In this document: positions 41,835 to 53,094 of the stretch, piece by piece
How the letters are laid out: each line of letters begins with the position of its first letter
How positions within the stretch are numbered: the stretch's first letter is position 1
Source: Anniella stebbinsi
Lineage: Eukaryota; Chordata; Lepidosauria; Squamata; Anniellidae
Direction: 5' to 3'
NCBI GenBank assembly: GCA_029215795.1
Contig: JARDYH010000003.1
Coordinates: 95,202,609-95,266,608 of the forward strand
Length of the DNA: 64,000 bases
Notes under the pieces: generated by a model
Seen by the model: only the letters and a program-made list of their open reading frames with translations
Database searches by the model: none
Told to the model about the DNA's origin: nothing
Position numbers and translations under genes: made by a program

Positions 41835-42190
41835 TCAGATTGCGAGCTTTGTTTTTTCCTTGTAGCATGAAAATCCATGCATATTTTCGTGCATATATTT
41901 CCAAATGTGTGCATCGGTTATGCACATCTTTGTAATACAACCAATATTCCCTTCTTGATTAAAGCACATTTGTGCATATTTTTCAAAAGTACACATTTTC
42001 AAACACATTTTTCAAATGTATGGATGCTGTCAAACACATTTTAGGGGTCTGAGAATCACATTGCAAGGTCGGAAATTCATGGTCTTCGACACAATTTGTG
42101 TCTGAGCCCGTCTTTGGTCTGGAAGCTGTGAACTGGGTGAATCCTGATTAAAAAAAAACCAATCTGAAATGAATTCCTCATACATCCCTA
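41835..42190. mobile_element. hAT-like element, GATGGGCAAAT family, right-end copy
   Basis: Shares AAAGCACATTTGTGCATATT and CACATTTTTCAAATGTATGG words with 13212-13525 and 61095-61380. It ends ATTCCTCATACATCCCTA, an inverted TAGGGATGTA terminus. The left end is not defined. Confidence 0.5.
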
Positions 42191-42517
42191 GTTGCTGTCC
42201 AAACTCAAAATGAGCTTCTCCTTCCTAGCCCTAGAGCATTGGGGCTCACTAGTCTATGGCTAGGGGTACCAGTGATTTCTGTCTTTTTATATATTTTCTC
42301 ATGTTGACTTGACCTTGTTTCCAGGATGGCACCATGTGTCATTTCTAGACTTCATGTGCAATTAGTTTGTTCCATTTCACATTTCTTTTCTCTTCCCCCC
42401 CACTGTGCAAATGTGCTGAAGTGCATGTGTCTGCTCATGAAAATTCCTTCCCCCCCCCACATACCTGCTTATGTGTCTCAGTAAGCTGAAGAAAAAAAGA
42501 GAGAGAGATGAACCAGG
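42191..42517. other. Unannotated sequence
   Basis: No recognisable feature. Confidence 0.4.
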
Positions 42518-42640
42518 GCCAGATCTACACCAAGCATGATATAGCATTTTGAAAGCAGTTTTAAAATTGTATATATAATGTGTCATAGGCCGCAACAGTT
42601 GTCAGTGCACTTCAATACCATTATAAAACAGTGATGTAGA
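42518..42640 (-). mobile_element. TIR MITE, AGATCTACAC family, copy 3
   Basis: GGCCAGATCTACACCAAGC at the left. The right side has GTCAGTGCACTTCAATACCA, TTATAAAACAGTGATGTAGA. The block order and strand match copy 2 at 12491-12723. The final bases of the right TIR are lost. Confidence 0.65.
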
Positions 42641-42777
42641 AGAAAATTGATAATGCAGAACATCTGCAATCACAGTTAAAGACTAGTGCTGAGGACCATT
42701 GGTTGACTGTTCCATTGTTGTTTTTCCCTGGAAGATCCAGACCGCTGACCTCCATAATTCTAACTTGGGAACTCAAG

Positions 42778-42962
42778 AAGTTGCCTTATACTGAGTCAGA
42801 CCCTTGGTCCATCTAGCTCAGTACTGTTGACACCGACTGGCAGCAGCTGTCCAGTAATTCAGAAAGGACTTTTCTCAGTCCTACCTGGAGATGCTGGAAT
42901 GTGAACCTGGGACCTTCTACATGTAAAGCATGCACCCCACCAATGAGCTGTAACCGTTCCCT
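42778..42962 (-). mobile_element. tRNA-derived SINE, minus strand, copy 2
   Basis: The plus-strand start GCCTTATACTGAGTCAGACC is the reverse of the SINE tail. The minus-strand head has ACAGCTCATTGGTGGGGTGC (mutated box A) and CCCAGGTTCACATTCC (mutated box B). Older than the copy at 24657-24838. Confidence 0.8.
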
Positions 42963-43285
42963 TAGAGTACCATTGGACCCCTGTTGAACCCAGAGAAATT
43001 AAATTGAATGACAACATGGAAATGGGTTCTCTCATGCCTCAATGGTGTGATATGAATGGGATAGAAGGAAAAATTGAGATATTTATGTGACAGAAGGGAA
43101 ACAAACAAACATGCAACCACTTAGCAAGTGATTTCATAGCAAACTGGGCATGTGACCCCTTGAGAAGTCAGTCATCTCTATCATCCTGATACACAAATAA
43201 ACAAAAAAAACCTCATCCATTTAGATGTTTAACATATTCAAAACTAAAACTAAAAACACAGTGACTACTAAATTATGTTATGTGA

Positions 43286-43319
43286 TTTATTATTTATTTA
43301 TTTATTTATTTATTTATTG
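43286..43319. repeat. (TTTA)n microsatellite
   Basis: TTTA run at the tail of the adjacent SINE. Confidence 0.93.
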
Positions 43320-43546
43320 CATTTATATCTCACCTTTTTTCCTCCAAGGAACCCAAGTCAGCGTACATAATCCTCCTCCTCCTCCTCTCCATTTCATCCT
43401 CACAACAACAACCCTGTGAGGTAGGTTGGGCTGAGAGTCTGTAACTGGCCCAAAGTCACCCAGTGGGTTTCCATGGCTGAGCAGGGACCAGAATCCAGAT
43501 CTCCTGACTCCCAGTCCAACACTTTAGCCACTACACCACACTGGCT
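43320..43546 (-). mobile_element. tRNA-derived SINE, second family, minus strand
   Basis: Minus strand: AGCCAGTGTGGTGTAGTGGC (box A region), GATCTGGATTCTGGTCCC (box B region), a body with GTGACTTTGGGCCAGTTACA and CTACCTCACAGGGTTGTTGT, and a tail GAGATATAAATGCAATAAAT with TAAA repeats. Essentially full length. This SINE type is widespread in squamates (recalled). It is distinct in sequence from the SINE at 24657. Confidence 0.88.
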
Positions 43547-43671
43547 GAACTGTTCAGAAATCTGGGGTAACAGGGAATTGATTTCACTTGGCAGGGCAAT
43601 ATAGACAACCAATTTACTGCATGAACACCGACAGGTTGCAAATGGCTGTCTCTGTTCACCCAAAGGAGCAT

Positions 43672-43776
43672 GGTACACTCCAGCTATTAGGGACTTCAGC
43701 TCCCATCAGAACCAGTCAGCATGTCCAATGGTCGAGGATTATGGAAGCTGTAGTCTAAAACTTCTGGAGGGCACAA
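43672..43776. mobile_element. Small foldback hAT MITE relic
   Basis: CTTCAGCTCCCATCAGAACC...ATGTCCAATGGTCGAGG...AGCTGTAGTCTAAAACTTCT matches the body of the 37117 and 59153 MITEs. Ends are eroded. Confidence 0.6.
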
Positions 43777-43780
43777 CAGC

Positions 43781-44214
43781 GGAGAATACAGACCCATAGA
43801 GCAAACAGAGCAAAACAGATCTGCATCACTTTGGGTTTCCATTTTTAAAAGTGCACTTAGAGTAATTGTATGGCCCCTAGATAGTGTCTGCGGAGGGCCA
43901 TATGATACTTCAGATTCTGGGATCTGAGGTCAGAGATAGTGCTCTGAACTCAGACCCAGGTGTCCAAGCTCCCTGCCCCCTCCCCTTCCCCCTTGCAGCT
44001 GGCATGGAGAGACCCATGGCAGCTGCCTCTAAGGTCAGAAAGGCAACCTCAGAGAGGACAGAAAGGGGGCATGCCAGAAGGGAGGGGCCTGGGGAAGTGG
44101 GAATATGAGCTAGCCCCAGCCTTCACCAACCTCCTTCCCTCCCCCTCCTCGATGCTTCAGCTAGGTGGGTGAAAAACCTGTCTAGCTAAAATGCAGAACA
44201 GAGGGAGCATGGAG
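43781..44214. other. Unannotated sequence
   Basis: GC-richer than its surroundings; no recognised feature. Confidence 0.4.
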
Positions 44215-44222
44215 GTGAAGAT
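44215..44222. repeat. 8-bp target-site duplication, left copy
   Basis: GTGAAGAT, repeated exactly at 44572-44579. Confidence 0.93.
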
Positions 44223-44571
44223 TAGGGATGTGCACTGGATCGGACCCGATCCACGATCCGAGTCCGGTCCAGTGGGAAATCGGATAAATTATCTTACCTG
44301 CCGGGGCCGTCCACAGCGGACGGCCCAGGGGGGGGAGGGAGTTAGGCCCCCCCTCACCCACCCGCCGCCATTTTTTCCTCATAGACTTGCATTGCAATGC
44401 AAGTCTATGGGGAAAAAAATGGCGGCCGATCCAAAAATTTACAATTTTTGGGTCGGGATCGGACTCGATCCGGTCCGGAGGGCCTCCGATTTTGTCCGAA
44501 CCGGTCCGGGACAAAATTGGAGGTCCCGATCCGGGTCCTGATCCGATCCGGGGGGTCCGTGCACACCCCTA
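44223..44571. mobile_element. 349-bp GATCC-ended hAT-type element, copy 3
   Basis: Starts TAGGGATGTGCA and ends TGCACACCCCTA, with a perfect 8-bp duplication. The subterminal GATCC/CGGTCC motifs match the other two copies. The interior has TTACCTGCCGGGGCCGTCC (shared with the 995-bp copy) and a perfect palindrome, CATAGACTTGCATTGCAATG and onward (44380-44409), whose arms correspond to the CATAGGCTTGCATTG block of the 995-bp copy. It is the minimal version of the family. Confidence 0.92.
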
Positions 44572-44579
44572 GTGAAGAT
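44572..44579. repeat. 8-bp target-site duplication, right copy
   Basis: GTGAAGAT, identical to 44215-44222. Confidence 0.93.
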
Positions 44580-45939
44580 CACCTCTGTACTCCTCCTGCT
44601 CTGCATAGGATCCCCATCAACCTCTGAGTTTGGAGGCTGACGGGAGTCCCTAAGCAAATCAAATGTTTGTCATAGAATTGGCTGGAAAGGGCCCCATGAT
44701 GACCCTGTTTATCTATCTCTATCTGACTTCTACAAACCTATGTTCTATCTGGGAAACATCAGCCCATACAACTGTTAGCATAAACCTCCAGATTCTATCA
44801 TTTTCTTGGCTGTAGTTTTAAGACTGATCCAAGGGTAAGAGGCTCTTGTCTGGTGCTTCACTGTTGGACTTCATAACCTTCTGGCTCCTATCACCACTCT
44901 GATTTCCATTTCATGTCACTTTCTGCCTGTCAAACAACCTTGGCAACAGATCATCGGTTCATATGTGTACCTATAACCTAAATGGTAATGCTCCTTTCTT
45001 TATTACATGTCGAAGTCTATAAACACCAAGCGTTGATCACAGATGTTAATGTTCCTTTTGCCATTGCAGTTGTACCTTGCATTCATTTTGGGGGGAACAT
45101 CCACAGTTTGGCTTCTGAGCTGCCGTGCTCATTATAAATGAGCACTCTAAACATGCACGTGTGAAGGTGATTATTTTAGAGCCATTTCTGTATAGACACC
45201 AGACATTTCTCATACTAGCAACAATCTTTAAAATATAAAATAATATTTACTGCCTCAAAAATTGCTTTGTTCCTTACCTTTTCATAGATATATGATATCT
45301 GTTTGCTCTGGTTTATGAAGACAAGTTGATGTGTTCCTCCCCAGCATCTGCTCACAGATTTGTTCTCTTACATGCCTCCAAATATACCACATGCAGATGT
45401 AGAAATTAGGCACTGGTTGGTTTAATTGGTTAAGTGTTGCTGAATACTTATAAATGATGGTGTGCCTACTGGGATGGGGAGGGGGTTGTTCAGTTTGCAT
45501 TTTAATGCCCACATACTTAATTTCGTACTTTCAAACCTATAGGAGAACTCAATGTTACCCTTTATATGCTGGCAGGAGTTTCAAACAAATGGCAAATAAC
45601 AGCTTTTGAAAGACACATTTTTGTCAGGACCATGGTGAGGAGAGAAATAGTTAACCTTCCCCATGGCCACCACAGTCCCAAGGCTGTGAAGGCCTGTGGA
45701 GGCTGCTCATAATATTTACAGAGCAAAGAGTGCATATTAATTGCATCCACACAAATTAGGGTCCCATCTAGTTTGCCCCTTAAATTAGGCTCTGAAGAAC
45801 TCAAGGAGGGGGGAGGTTGGCCCACAAACTCGCTGAGCCCTGCGCACACAGCTCCACTTCAAGTTTCCTGAGCCCTCATCAAACTGCACTTTCTGGAGAC
45901 CCTGGAAAGGACACTTTGCTATCCACTGCACCAAATGGG
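44580..45939. other. Unannotated sequence
   Basis: No gene, RNA or named repeat recognised. Confidence 0.42.
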
Positions 45940-46052
45940 GCCTTAAAGTCCCTCTTAACACAAGGTGGCCTTTCATTAAGAGGACCTTTAAGGCACTGAT
46001 TGGCATGGGGGGGAGAGGGAGAAACACCAATTTCCCCAAGGCTGTATTTTCC
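45940..46052. repeat. Half copy of a foldback repeat (CCTTAAGGC family)
   Basis: GACCTTTAAGGCACTGATTG...GAGAGGGAGAAACACCAATT...CCCC resembles the right arm of 46437-46606 (CCTTAAGGCCCCATTGGTGA...AGAGAGAAATATACAAATTC). Confidence 0.5.
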
Positions 46053-46073
46053 CCAAGGCATGTATTTTCCTAG

Positions 46074-46393
46074 TAGACTGACCATCTGAAAAGGAGGACA
46101 GGGCTCCTGTAACTTTAACAGTTGTAGAGAAAAGGGAATTTCACCCAGTGTAATTTGTATGCAGTTAGTTCCTGGTGAAATTCCCTCTTCATCACAACAG
46201 TTAAAGGTGCAGGCACTATGCTAGAGTGACCATATACAAAAGAAGGCAGGGCCCCTGCAACTTTAACTGTTGTGATGAAGAGGGAATTTCACCTGGAACT
46301 AATTGCCTACAAATGACACTGGCTGAAATTCCCTTTTCTCTACAACAGTTAAAGTTACAGGAGCCCTGTCCTCCTTTTCAGATGGTCAGCCTA
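46074..46393 (+). mobile_element. 320-bp palindromic hAT MITE, copy 4 (A-type arms)
   Basis: Starts TAGACTGACCATCTGAAAAG and ends CTTTTCAGATGGTCAGCCTA. The perfect 8-bp duplication TTTCCTAG lies at 46066-46073 and 46394-46401. The central TAGAGTGACCATATACAAAA gives plus orientation. Confidence 0.92.
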
Positions 46394-46436
46394 TTTCCTA
46401 GTCCACTGTAATGGCGGTGGCCAGCATTAGAGTGGA

Positions 46437-46606
46437 GGGGAAAATATGTGATTTCCCTAGTTTTGGGGAAATTGTGTGTTTCTTTCCCCTGCCAATGGGG
46501 GCCTTAAATGCCCTGTGTATAAGTCCCTTAAGGCCCCATTGGTGAGGCAGGAGAGAGAAATATACAAATTCCCTGAAGCTCGGGAAATTGTATATTCCCC
46601 CCCCCC
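46437..46606. repeat. Foldback repeat (CCTTAAGGC family)
   Basis: The left arm (TTTCCCTAGTTTTGGGGAAA, CCCTGCCAATGGGGGCCTTA) pairs with the right arm (TTAAGGCCCCATTGGTGAGG, CCCTGAAGCTCGGGAAATTG). Arms are about 65 bp with mismatches; loop near 46512-46526. Confidence 0.65.
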
Positions 46607-46630
46607 CCACACACACACACTATGTTAATG

Positions 46631-46950
46631 TAGGCTGACCAGATAAAATCCAGGTCAGGGCTCCTGTAACTTTAACAGTTGTAGAGCAAAGGGAATTTCA
46701 GCCAGTGTCATTTGTATGCAGTTAGTTCCTGGTGCTATTCCCTCTTCATCACAACAGTTAAATGTGCATGCACTATACTAGAGTGACCATATACAAAAGA
46801 AGGCAGGGCCCCTGCAACTTTAACAGTTGTGATGAAGAGGGAATTTCACCAGGAACTAATTGCATACAAATAACACTGGCTGAAATTCCCTTTGCTCTAC
46901 AACTGTTAAAGTTACAGGAGCCCTGACCTGGATTTTATCTGGTCACCCTA
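46631..46950 (+). mobile_element. 320-bp palindromic hAT MITE, copy 5 (B-type arms)
   Basis: Starts TAGGCTGACCAGATAAAATC and ends GATTTTATCTGGTCACCCTA. GTTAATG (46624-46630 and 46951-46957) is a 7-bp direct repeat at the ends. Plus orientation by its central segment. Lies 237 bp from copy 4 in the same orientation. Confidence 0.9.
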
Positions 46951-46957
46951 GTTAATG

Positions 46958-48771
46958 GCAGCTGCCATTAATGCAGCAACAAGAAAGGGGTTAGGGCAAA
47001 ACCATGGCCAACTGCTCTCAAAGATTTGAAAGCAATCAGGCATGGGCCCATCCTAGTGCAGGGCAGGTCCACCCGGGCCTGTGGGGGGCCATCCTCTGCC
47101 CTTGTGTGCCTAGTCGGAATTTCGATACAATACTTAAATGCACAGTAAATTGGGCATCAAGGCATCAGAGAATGTGGGAGGGAGACATTGCTCTCCTGTA
47201 AGCTTGTTGATATATCCACAGCACACTTACGTTCACTTCAGGAAAAGAAAATGTGGATATTATTTATTGCATCCTAAATAAAATTACATTTTAAAATTAA
47301 GTTCAGATTGCAATGTGATATGCCGCATACCACAGGTCTATATCAGTCTCTCATTACGTTGTTCATATCTTTCTTCTGGAATCAGTTATTGCATTCCTGG
47401 TGTCTTCATAAATTTGGAATTCTGTGGTTTCCTCTGGCCCAATTAATTTTGTATCGACTCAATTTACCTGGGTCTATTCAGCAGAAGTTTTTTTTTTAAA
47501 AAAGTCCTTTGGCCTGATCTTGTGATTCACTGGAGAAAGCCTTAGTCAAATTTAAGGTCAGTCCATCAATTGAGATGTAAACAGTCCTGAGCAAGACACA
47601 GATATCTGTGCTGTGCTTGGCATAGAGTTTATAGTGGGTTGTTTCCAGATGAAATGAAAGAAAGATTTGTTTAACCTCCTTGATGACAAGGGAAGGGGTT
47701 TAGATGTTCCAACTTTGTGCATTTGATTTTCAGCTTGGATTGCTGCTATCAAAAGAAGGGAAATGGCAAAAAGCCAGTCAGACATCTAACTGCTGGTGAG
47801 CATTGGCTGTCTGCTTCCCTGGAAAGATGACTGCTACTAGATTGTTTAATCATGATATTTGAACAGACTATTCTAACTTGCAACAGAGATTTGATTAGAA
47901 AAACAGGCCGGGCAAATTTGTATGGGCTGACAGCGAGAAAGTGTTCCATTTCTGTTCAGAAAAGGCCCTTGGAATGGTGTGAATGTAAGGCTGGATCAGA
48001 AGCAGTATTTTGACATCAAATAAAAAAAAGACAAAATGAACTATCCACTCTTTGCTCAGAAAGGTCTGCCAAATCTGGAAGACCACAAGTAGTCTTTTCT
48101 GAGCTTTTCTCATTGGTGCAGGAACTGCCTTTGGGAGTCTCCTTCTCAACACACCCCAATAGTTCGAGGTAGCATGAAACAAGCTGGCAATTCATATAGT
48201 CCCCACACCATGGTCACCTCGCTTGGAAGCTAGGCTAATCCTGGTGTGAGGAAAAGCCACAACCCCATGAACCCCTTGGCTAGGCCAAGCAGACAAGTGC
48301 CATTCCTGTAGGCCAGTACTAGTGCAGAAGCAGTCATTGGTGGAGGGGTGGTTTTGATTTTGGTAATCCATAAAATTCATATGAAATAGTTTTATATATG
48401 CATTTAACTCAGCACAAGAAGTGGCCTGCTGTGACCTGCAGGCCTAGAGTCAGCAATCAGAAGATTCACCTCCAGCAGCTAGAATGCATTTTGCGAAGTG
48501 TGCAAAATTACATGCATTTACTTCATAGGCTTGATTTGAGGTACAAAACTGGAAGAGCGGAGTTGACAAAAGTTGGAATACTTTATTGCTGTACGCCTTG
48601 GCTATGGGCAGCCCCATCCAGCATGCGCTATGGGGATACCTGTAGGGCATCACTGAATTATTTTTTGCTTTGTCTTTGCCCCTCTCGTTTTACTGTGCAT
48701 TGCACAGGGCACAGTTCAAGTGGCTGTTGTAATTGATATTGAATGGGGAGCACATATACAGAGCTTCCACC
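46958..48771. other. Unannotated sequence
   Basis: No recognisable element, RNA gene or exon. Confidence 0.42.
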
Positions 48772-48779
48772 CTTTACCT

Positions 48780-49134
48780 CAGAGGTGTTGAACCACAGCC
48801 TTGTGGGCCAAATCCAGTCTGCCTAGGGTCCCAAACTGGCCCTCTGGATTTCCCCTTTGGCCCCTCTCCCTTTCCCCAACCACCACTTGTGTGGTGGTTG
48901 CCTGCTTTTTGGGGGCCAGGAAACCAACACCACCATTTTATAAGGTCGAAATGCCTCTCCGAAGGCTTAGAACTAGCAGTCAGAGCTTTAAACTACAGTG
49001 TGCTGGCATTTTTATTATTATTATTGGCCCCACCCCTTTGGCCTTTGGCCCCACCCACTACTGGAACGCAACTCAAAAAAAGCTTCTATGTAGTTGAATC
49101 TGGCTCTTGGGCTGAAAGAGATTCGACACGCCTG
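48780..49134. mobile_element. 355-bp hAT-type MITE, CAGAGGTGTTGAA ends
   Basis: The left end CAGAGGTGTTGAACC faces the right end GATTCGACACGCCTG. The flanks CTTTACCT (48772-48779) and CTTTATCT (49135-49142) are an 8-bp duplication with one mismatch. The CAGNGGTGTYGAA terminus is typical of Charlie-like hAT elements. The interior includes GGCCCCACCC repeats. A decayed relative lies at 32800-33117. Confidence 0.85.
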
Positions 49135-49142
49135 CTTTATCT

Positions 49143-50165
49143 CCTCACAATCCCAGCAGGCAGGCTGCCCTGTCTTGGAACACGAGTAATCTGCATGCTT
49201 CATGCTAGGTAGGGTGGCCTGCTGGATTCCTTTAGAGGAGGGGCACATGGGCCTTTCACCAGTCCCTGCAGATGACCAGGCACATTGCACATTGAACCAA
49301 ATGCAACACGAGGCCAGCTGGTGGTTGCTACAGGTGAGGCAAAGGGCACGGTGCAAGTAATTCTATTATTGCAATTCAAAGGCAATTTTATTTATGTTGA
49401 CATTCGTGAAAAAGTGTTATTTTAAGGGGGTATAATGATATTTTATTCAGAGTCAAATTTTGAAATCCAAATTTGGAAATTTTAATGAAATGTCTTTCCT
49501 GAACTTTGACTGAATTTCAAGTTTATGAGAAAAGTCACTGCACCTCTCTGTAAAGTACACTTTAAACAAGTGAAAATGATGCTGTCTTTCTAGAGCAGCT
49601 AAGGTAACCTTTCCTTCTCACAATCCTATTAACATTTGCCCATTCCTCCCGTCTGCTTTTGTGTGAGAGCTTCCGTATTTATCCAAACAGTGCCCCACAT
49701 ATTCCAGACAAGATTATACACTAGACCAAAATAATGAGCTGAATCAACTGAACCTTTCTTTAAAGCTGTTTATTCAAGGCTTTGGCTGTTCTTCTCACTT
49801 AGAACAGATGGTGTGCAGAGTTCTTTCTTCCAGGTTCTGAACCATTGGCTTGGATCAGTTGTGTTGGATAGAGAGAAGACGGAGCAGGGCAGAATTCCAT
49901 GTGCGCCATGTCAGGGTGTTTCACGCCGGTGGTATTGTAATTGCACACCCTGGGAAAGCTACCTCGTTCAGTGGCCTTTTAGCTTATACTTATACCTGCA
50001 CTGTGATGTAAACTGATAGAAACAGTGCAGGCATACTTAGCTGGTTGAAGACATGCCAGAATTGTTTTGGCCTACCCCACGGAACCCACTGCTCCCTATT
50101 CTGAGGTATTTTACAATCAAAGGGTGGGTAGTTCTTGTCTCATTTCTTAGTAGCTTGGGCTCATG
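49143..50165. other. Unannotated sequence
   Basis: No recognisable feature. Confidence 0.4.
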
Positions 50166-50169
50166 TGGT

Positions 50170-50207
50170 GTATCTAGGCATGGACAAACTTGTCCATGCC
50201 TAGATAC
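50170..50207. repeat. Perfect 18-bp hairpin with 2-nt loop
   Basis: GTATCTAGGCATGGACAA, loop AC, then TTGTCCATGCCTAGATAC. The word TAGGCATGGACAAACTTG resembles the TAGGGATGGGCAAA-type hAT terminus, so this may be the left end of an old hAT-like element (50173 to about 50550) with TTGTATGCATTTT words. Confidence 0.9.
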
Positions 50208-50835
50208 AAACTGGGAGAAATTTGGATTCTCAACTTCTGATTTTTCCAATCTTAAGTTCAGTTCAGCTTGAACTTTGTGAATTTCTCCAGTCTAAAATTT
50301 GGGGGGGGGGGGAGGAATAAGTTTGCATGAAAGTTCATAAGCATTTTTGTGAGCACCCCTCGTAATATACAATTTTGTATGCATTTTAGCCTAATATACA
50401 CATTTCTGCAAGCAATGTTCCTAACAGAACACATCTGTGAATGTCATGTTCCATACAATATGATTTTTGTATGCATATACAGTGCATATTTTTGTATGCA
50501 TTTTTTGATTGGAGAACTCAGAAAATTCAGAAAAGTACAAATTTCAGAGAACAACTTAGTTTCGGTTTGCATAGTAAACCACAGAGCCCTCCATAGATTG
50601 TATGATGTTATGATGCATAACAACATCCCTTGCTGGCAGGCGGTATGGCCATACCTACCTGTCATCCATTGCTACCTGGCCAAAGTGCTGGGTGGATCTA
50701 CCACGTGTTGCTTGAGCCAAGGACCAGGCTTTGCTGTGCATGGACTTTCCCTCTCAGGGAAGCCTTTCATGCAGCAAAGCAGACCTGGCTACATTCTCTT
50801 TGTTTCTCCATTTGAGAAGGGAAGGCGACATGGGC

Positions 50836-51155
50836 TAGGCTGACCATCTGAAAAGGAGGACAGGGCTCCTGTAACTTTAACTGTTGTAGAGAAAAGGGAA
50901 TTTCAGCCAGTGTCATTTGCAGGCAATTAGTTCCTGGTGAAATTCCCTCTTCATCACAACTGTTAAAGTTGCAGGGGCCCTGCCTTCTTTTGTATATGGT
51001 CACTCTAGTATAGTGCTTGCAACTTTAACTGTTGTGATGAAGAGGGAATTTCACCAGGAACTAATTGCATACAAATTACACTGGCTGAAATTCCCTTTTC
51101 TCTACAACTGTTAAAGTTACAGGAGCCCTGTCCTCCTTTTCAGATGGTCAGCCTA
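50836..51155 (-). mobile_element. 320-bp palindromic hAT MITE, copy 6 (A-type arms)
   Basis: Starts TAGGCTGACCATCTGAAAAG and ends CTTTTCAGATGGTCAGCCTA. Minus orientation by the central TTTTGTATATGGTCACTCTA. Flanks ACATGGGC and GCATAGCT agree at only half the positions, so the target duplication is eroded. Confidence 0.9.
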
Positions 51156-52313
51156 GCATAGCTGGCTCTGCCCTGGTTTTGCTTCATCATGCTAGGGTCT
51201 TAATTCGTATCTAAGGTCCATGTTGACAAGTTATGTGTATGTGTGGAGGGACAGGAATTCAAGACCAGAGCTACACAGCTAAGTAATGTGTGCTTTAATG
51301 GAAAAGGGAATAAAGTGTATTTTCACTGAAGAGTTTACAGACCCAGATCTGGATTGGGTGTCTACACAGGAGAAAGAGAAGAAAAACTTCCATTTAAACT
51401 CAGTAAAAGTATGGCAAACTAATGATTTGGAAAGAGAATAGCATTAAAGTTTACAGAATTGTAAAGTAAGTCTCTGACAGCCGAAGCAAATTCTGATCTC
51501 TTATGAGCCTCACTTGAGTGCCTGAACCATTAAGATCCTTTTTCCTTTAGAAAAATATACAGTTTTGCATATTTTGGCTGTAGACATTGCTAGACGTGTA
51601 TGTATGCTATTTCTAGTCTACTTGACTCTCTTCTGCCAGGAATAGAGGCCCTTTAAAGAAGAAATAACTCGTATCCCCCTTTGTACTGTCTAACAACCCA
51701 AAGCAAAACTTACAAGTTTAGGACTGAGAGTAGAATAGTTAAGTTTCAGGCAAAAAAGACAGCAAAGCAACTCAAAGGAAAATGCTCTGCCTTAAGTCCC
51801 TAGTTTCTCTTTGTAATGGCTAGCACACTGATGTATATATTACATAAACATAGATTATATAAACAAATGTCTACTTTGCAATCTTGCAAATCACTGTTTG
51901 GGCCGGACTCTTATTGGCAGCAGTTGAACGAGACAGAAACGTATCAGTGAACCACGGGAGAATGTCTCCTAAGATGATGGTCTTGGTTGCTTCTTCTCGA
52001 CTCTGTTTAGCACACTGTCTGCCTCTTTTATTAGCACACATGCTTGATTTACAAGTAGCCAAGGATGAATGTGCAGGACCATTTTACCACCCACCTGCAC
52101 CTGAGGTGTAGGAATATTCTCCTTAGCTCTTGGAAGAGTGGTGCCAACAACCAACTTGCTGAGTGCCTACCTCATGGTAAGAAAGCCCATGCAGTGGTAA
52201 CACATGTCCTTTAGTCAGAGAAAGCAGGATGCGTGCTGCTGCCACTCTCCCTGTTGCGGTCGTTACTCCATCTCTCATTCTGAGAATGTCCTCAGAGCAA
52301 TATATAAGATTGA
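51156..52313. other. Unannotated sequence
   Basis: No recognisable feature. Confidence 0.4.
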
Positions 52314-52525
52314 TGGGCTCTCTGGAGAAGCAGCCAGGCCGCAAAGGCCTCACACTGAGGAGGGGGTCCTTCCTCAGAGCAAGGTGCTGTAGATGAGGTG
52401 GTCGTGGAGACCACTTTTACAGGCTGTTTCTGGGGGGCAGCTCATCCATCCTGCCTTACTCTGAGGAAGGACCCCTCCTCAGAGTGAATCATTTTTGGCC
52501 TGGTTGGCTCTTCAGAGAGCCCATT
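52314..52525. repeat. Inverted repeat with ~67-bp arms
   Basis: The left arm (52314-52380) has TGGGCTCTCTGGAGAAGCAG and GAGGGGGTCCTTCCTCAGAG. The right arm (52459-52525) has CTCTGAGGAAGGACCCCTCC and CTCTTCAGAGAGCCCATTCA. The loop is about 78 bp. No family recognised. Confidence 0.8.
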
Positions 52526-53094
52526 CACCCAGTTTCTTCCTTTGAGGGAGTTTCCAAGAGCAACAGATCAGAGATGGCTGCTCTGGAGAGCTGCATTCCC
52601 GAACCCTTACTCTGAGGACCCCTTTAGAGTGAGAGATTTGGCAGGAAGCTGCTTCAGGGATAGGAAGTGATGGTTGGCCTTCCTGGCAGGGAGGATTTCT
52701 TTGCACTACATGCCTGAAAAATCCTCACCTTGGGGCAGCAGGGAAATCCTTCCCATAGAGGGTTTTTGTTTTTTAAGCCGGCACTGGAAAGTGATTGTAT
52801 CCCAATCACAAATGAACTGAAACAAATTTCTCATAAATCCCTAGTGAATTGATTGGTTTCTCTTTCTCCCATACTCAGATTTATTTATTTATTTATTTTT
52901 AAAAAAATCTAAAATGCTTTCTCTCCCAAATATAAAGAACCACCAGCCATATTCCCAGCATGGAAAGGGTCATTATGTACCTGACTGCCATATTGCTGTT
53001 AAAAGTGAGGAGCTTGTCAGAAAAAGAGGTTCTAATTTTCAATCTGATTTTCTCTATGTCCCCTCACCCACTTCCAGAAGCTGCAGAATAGTAC

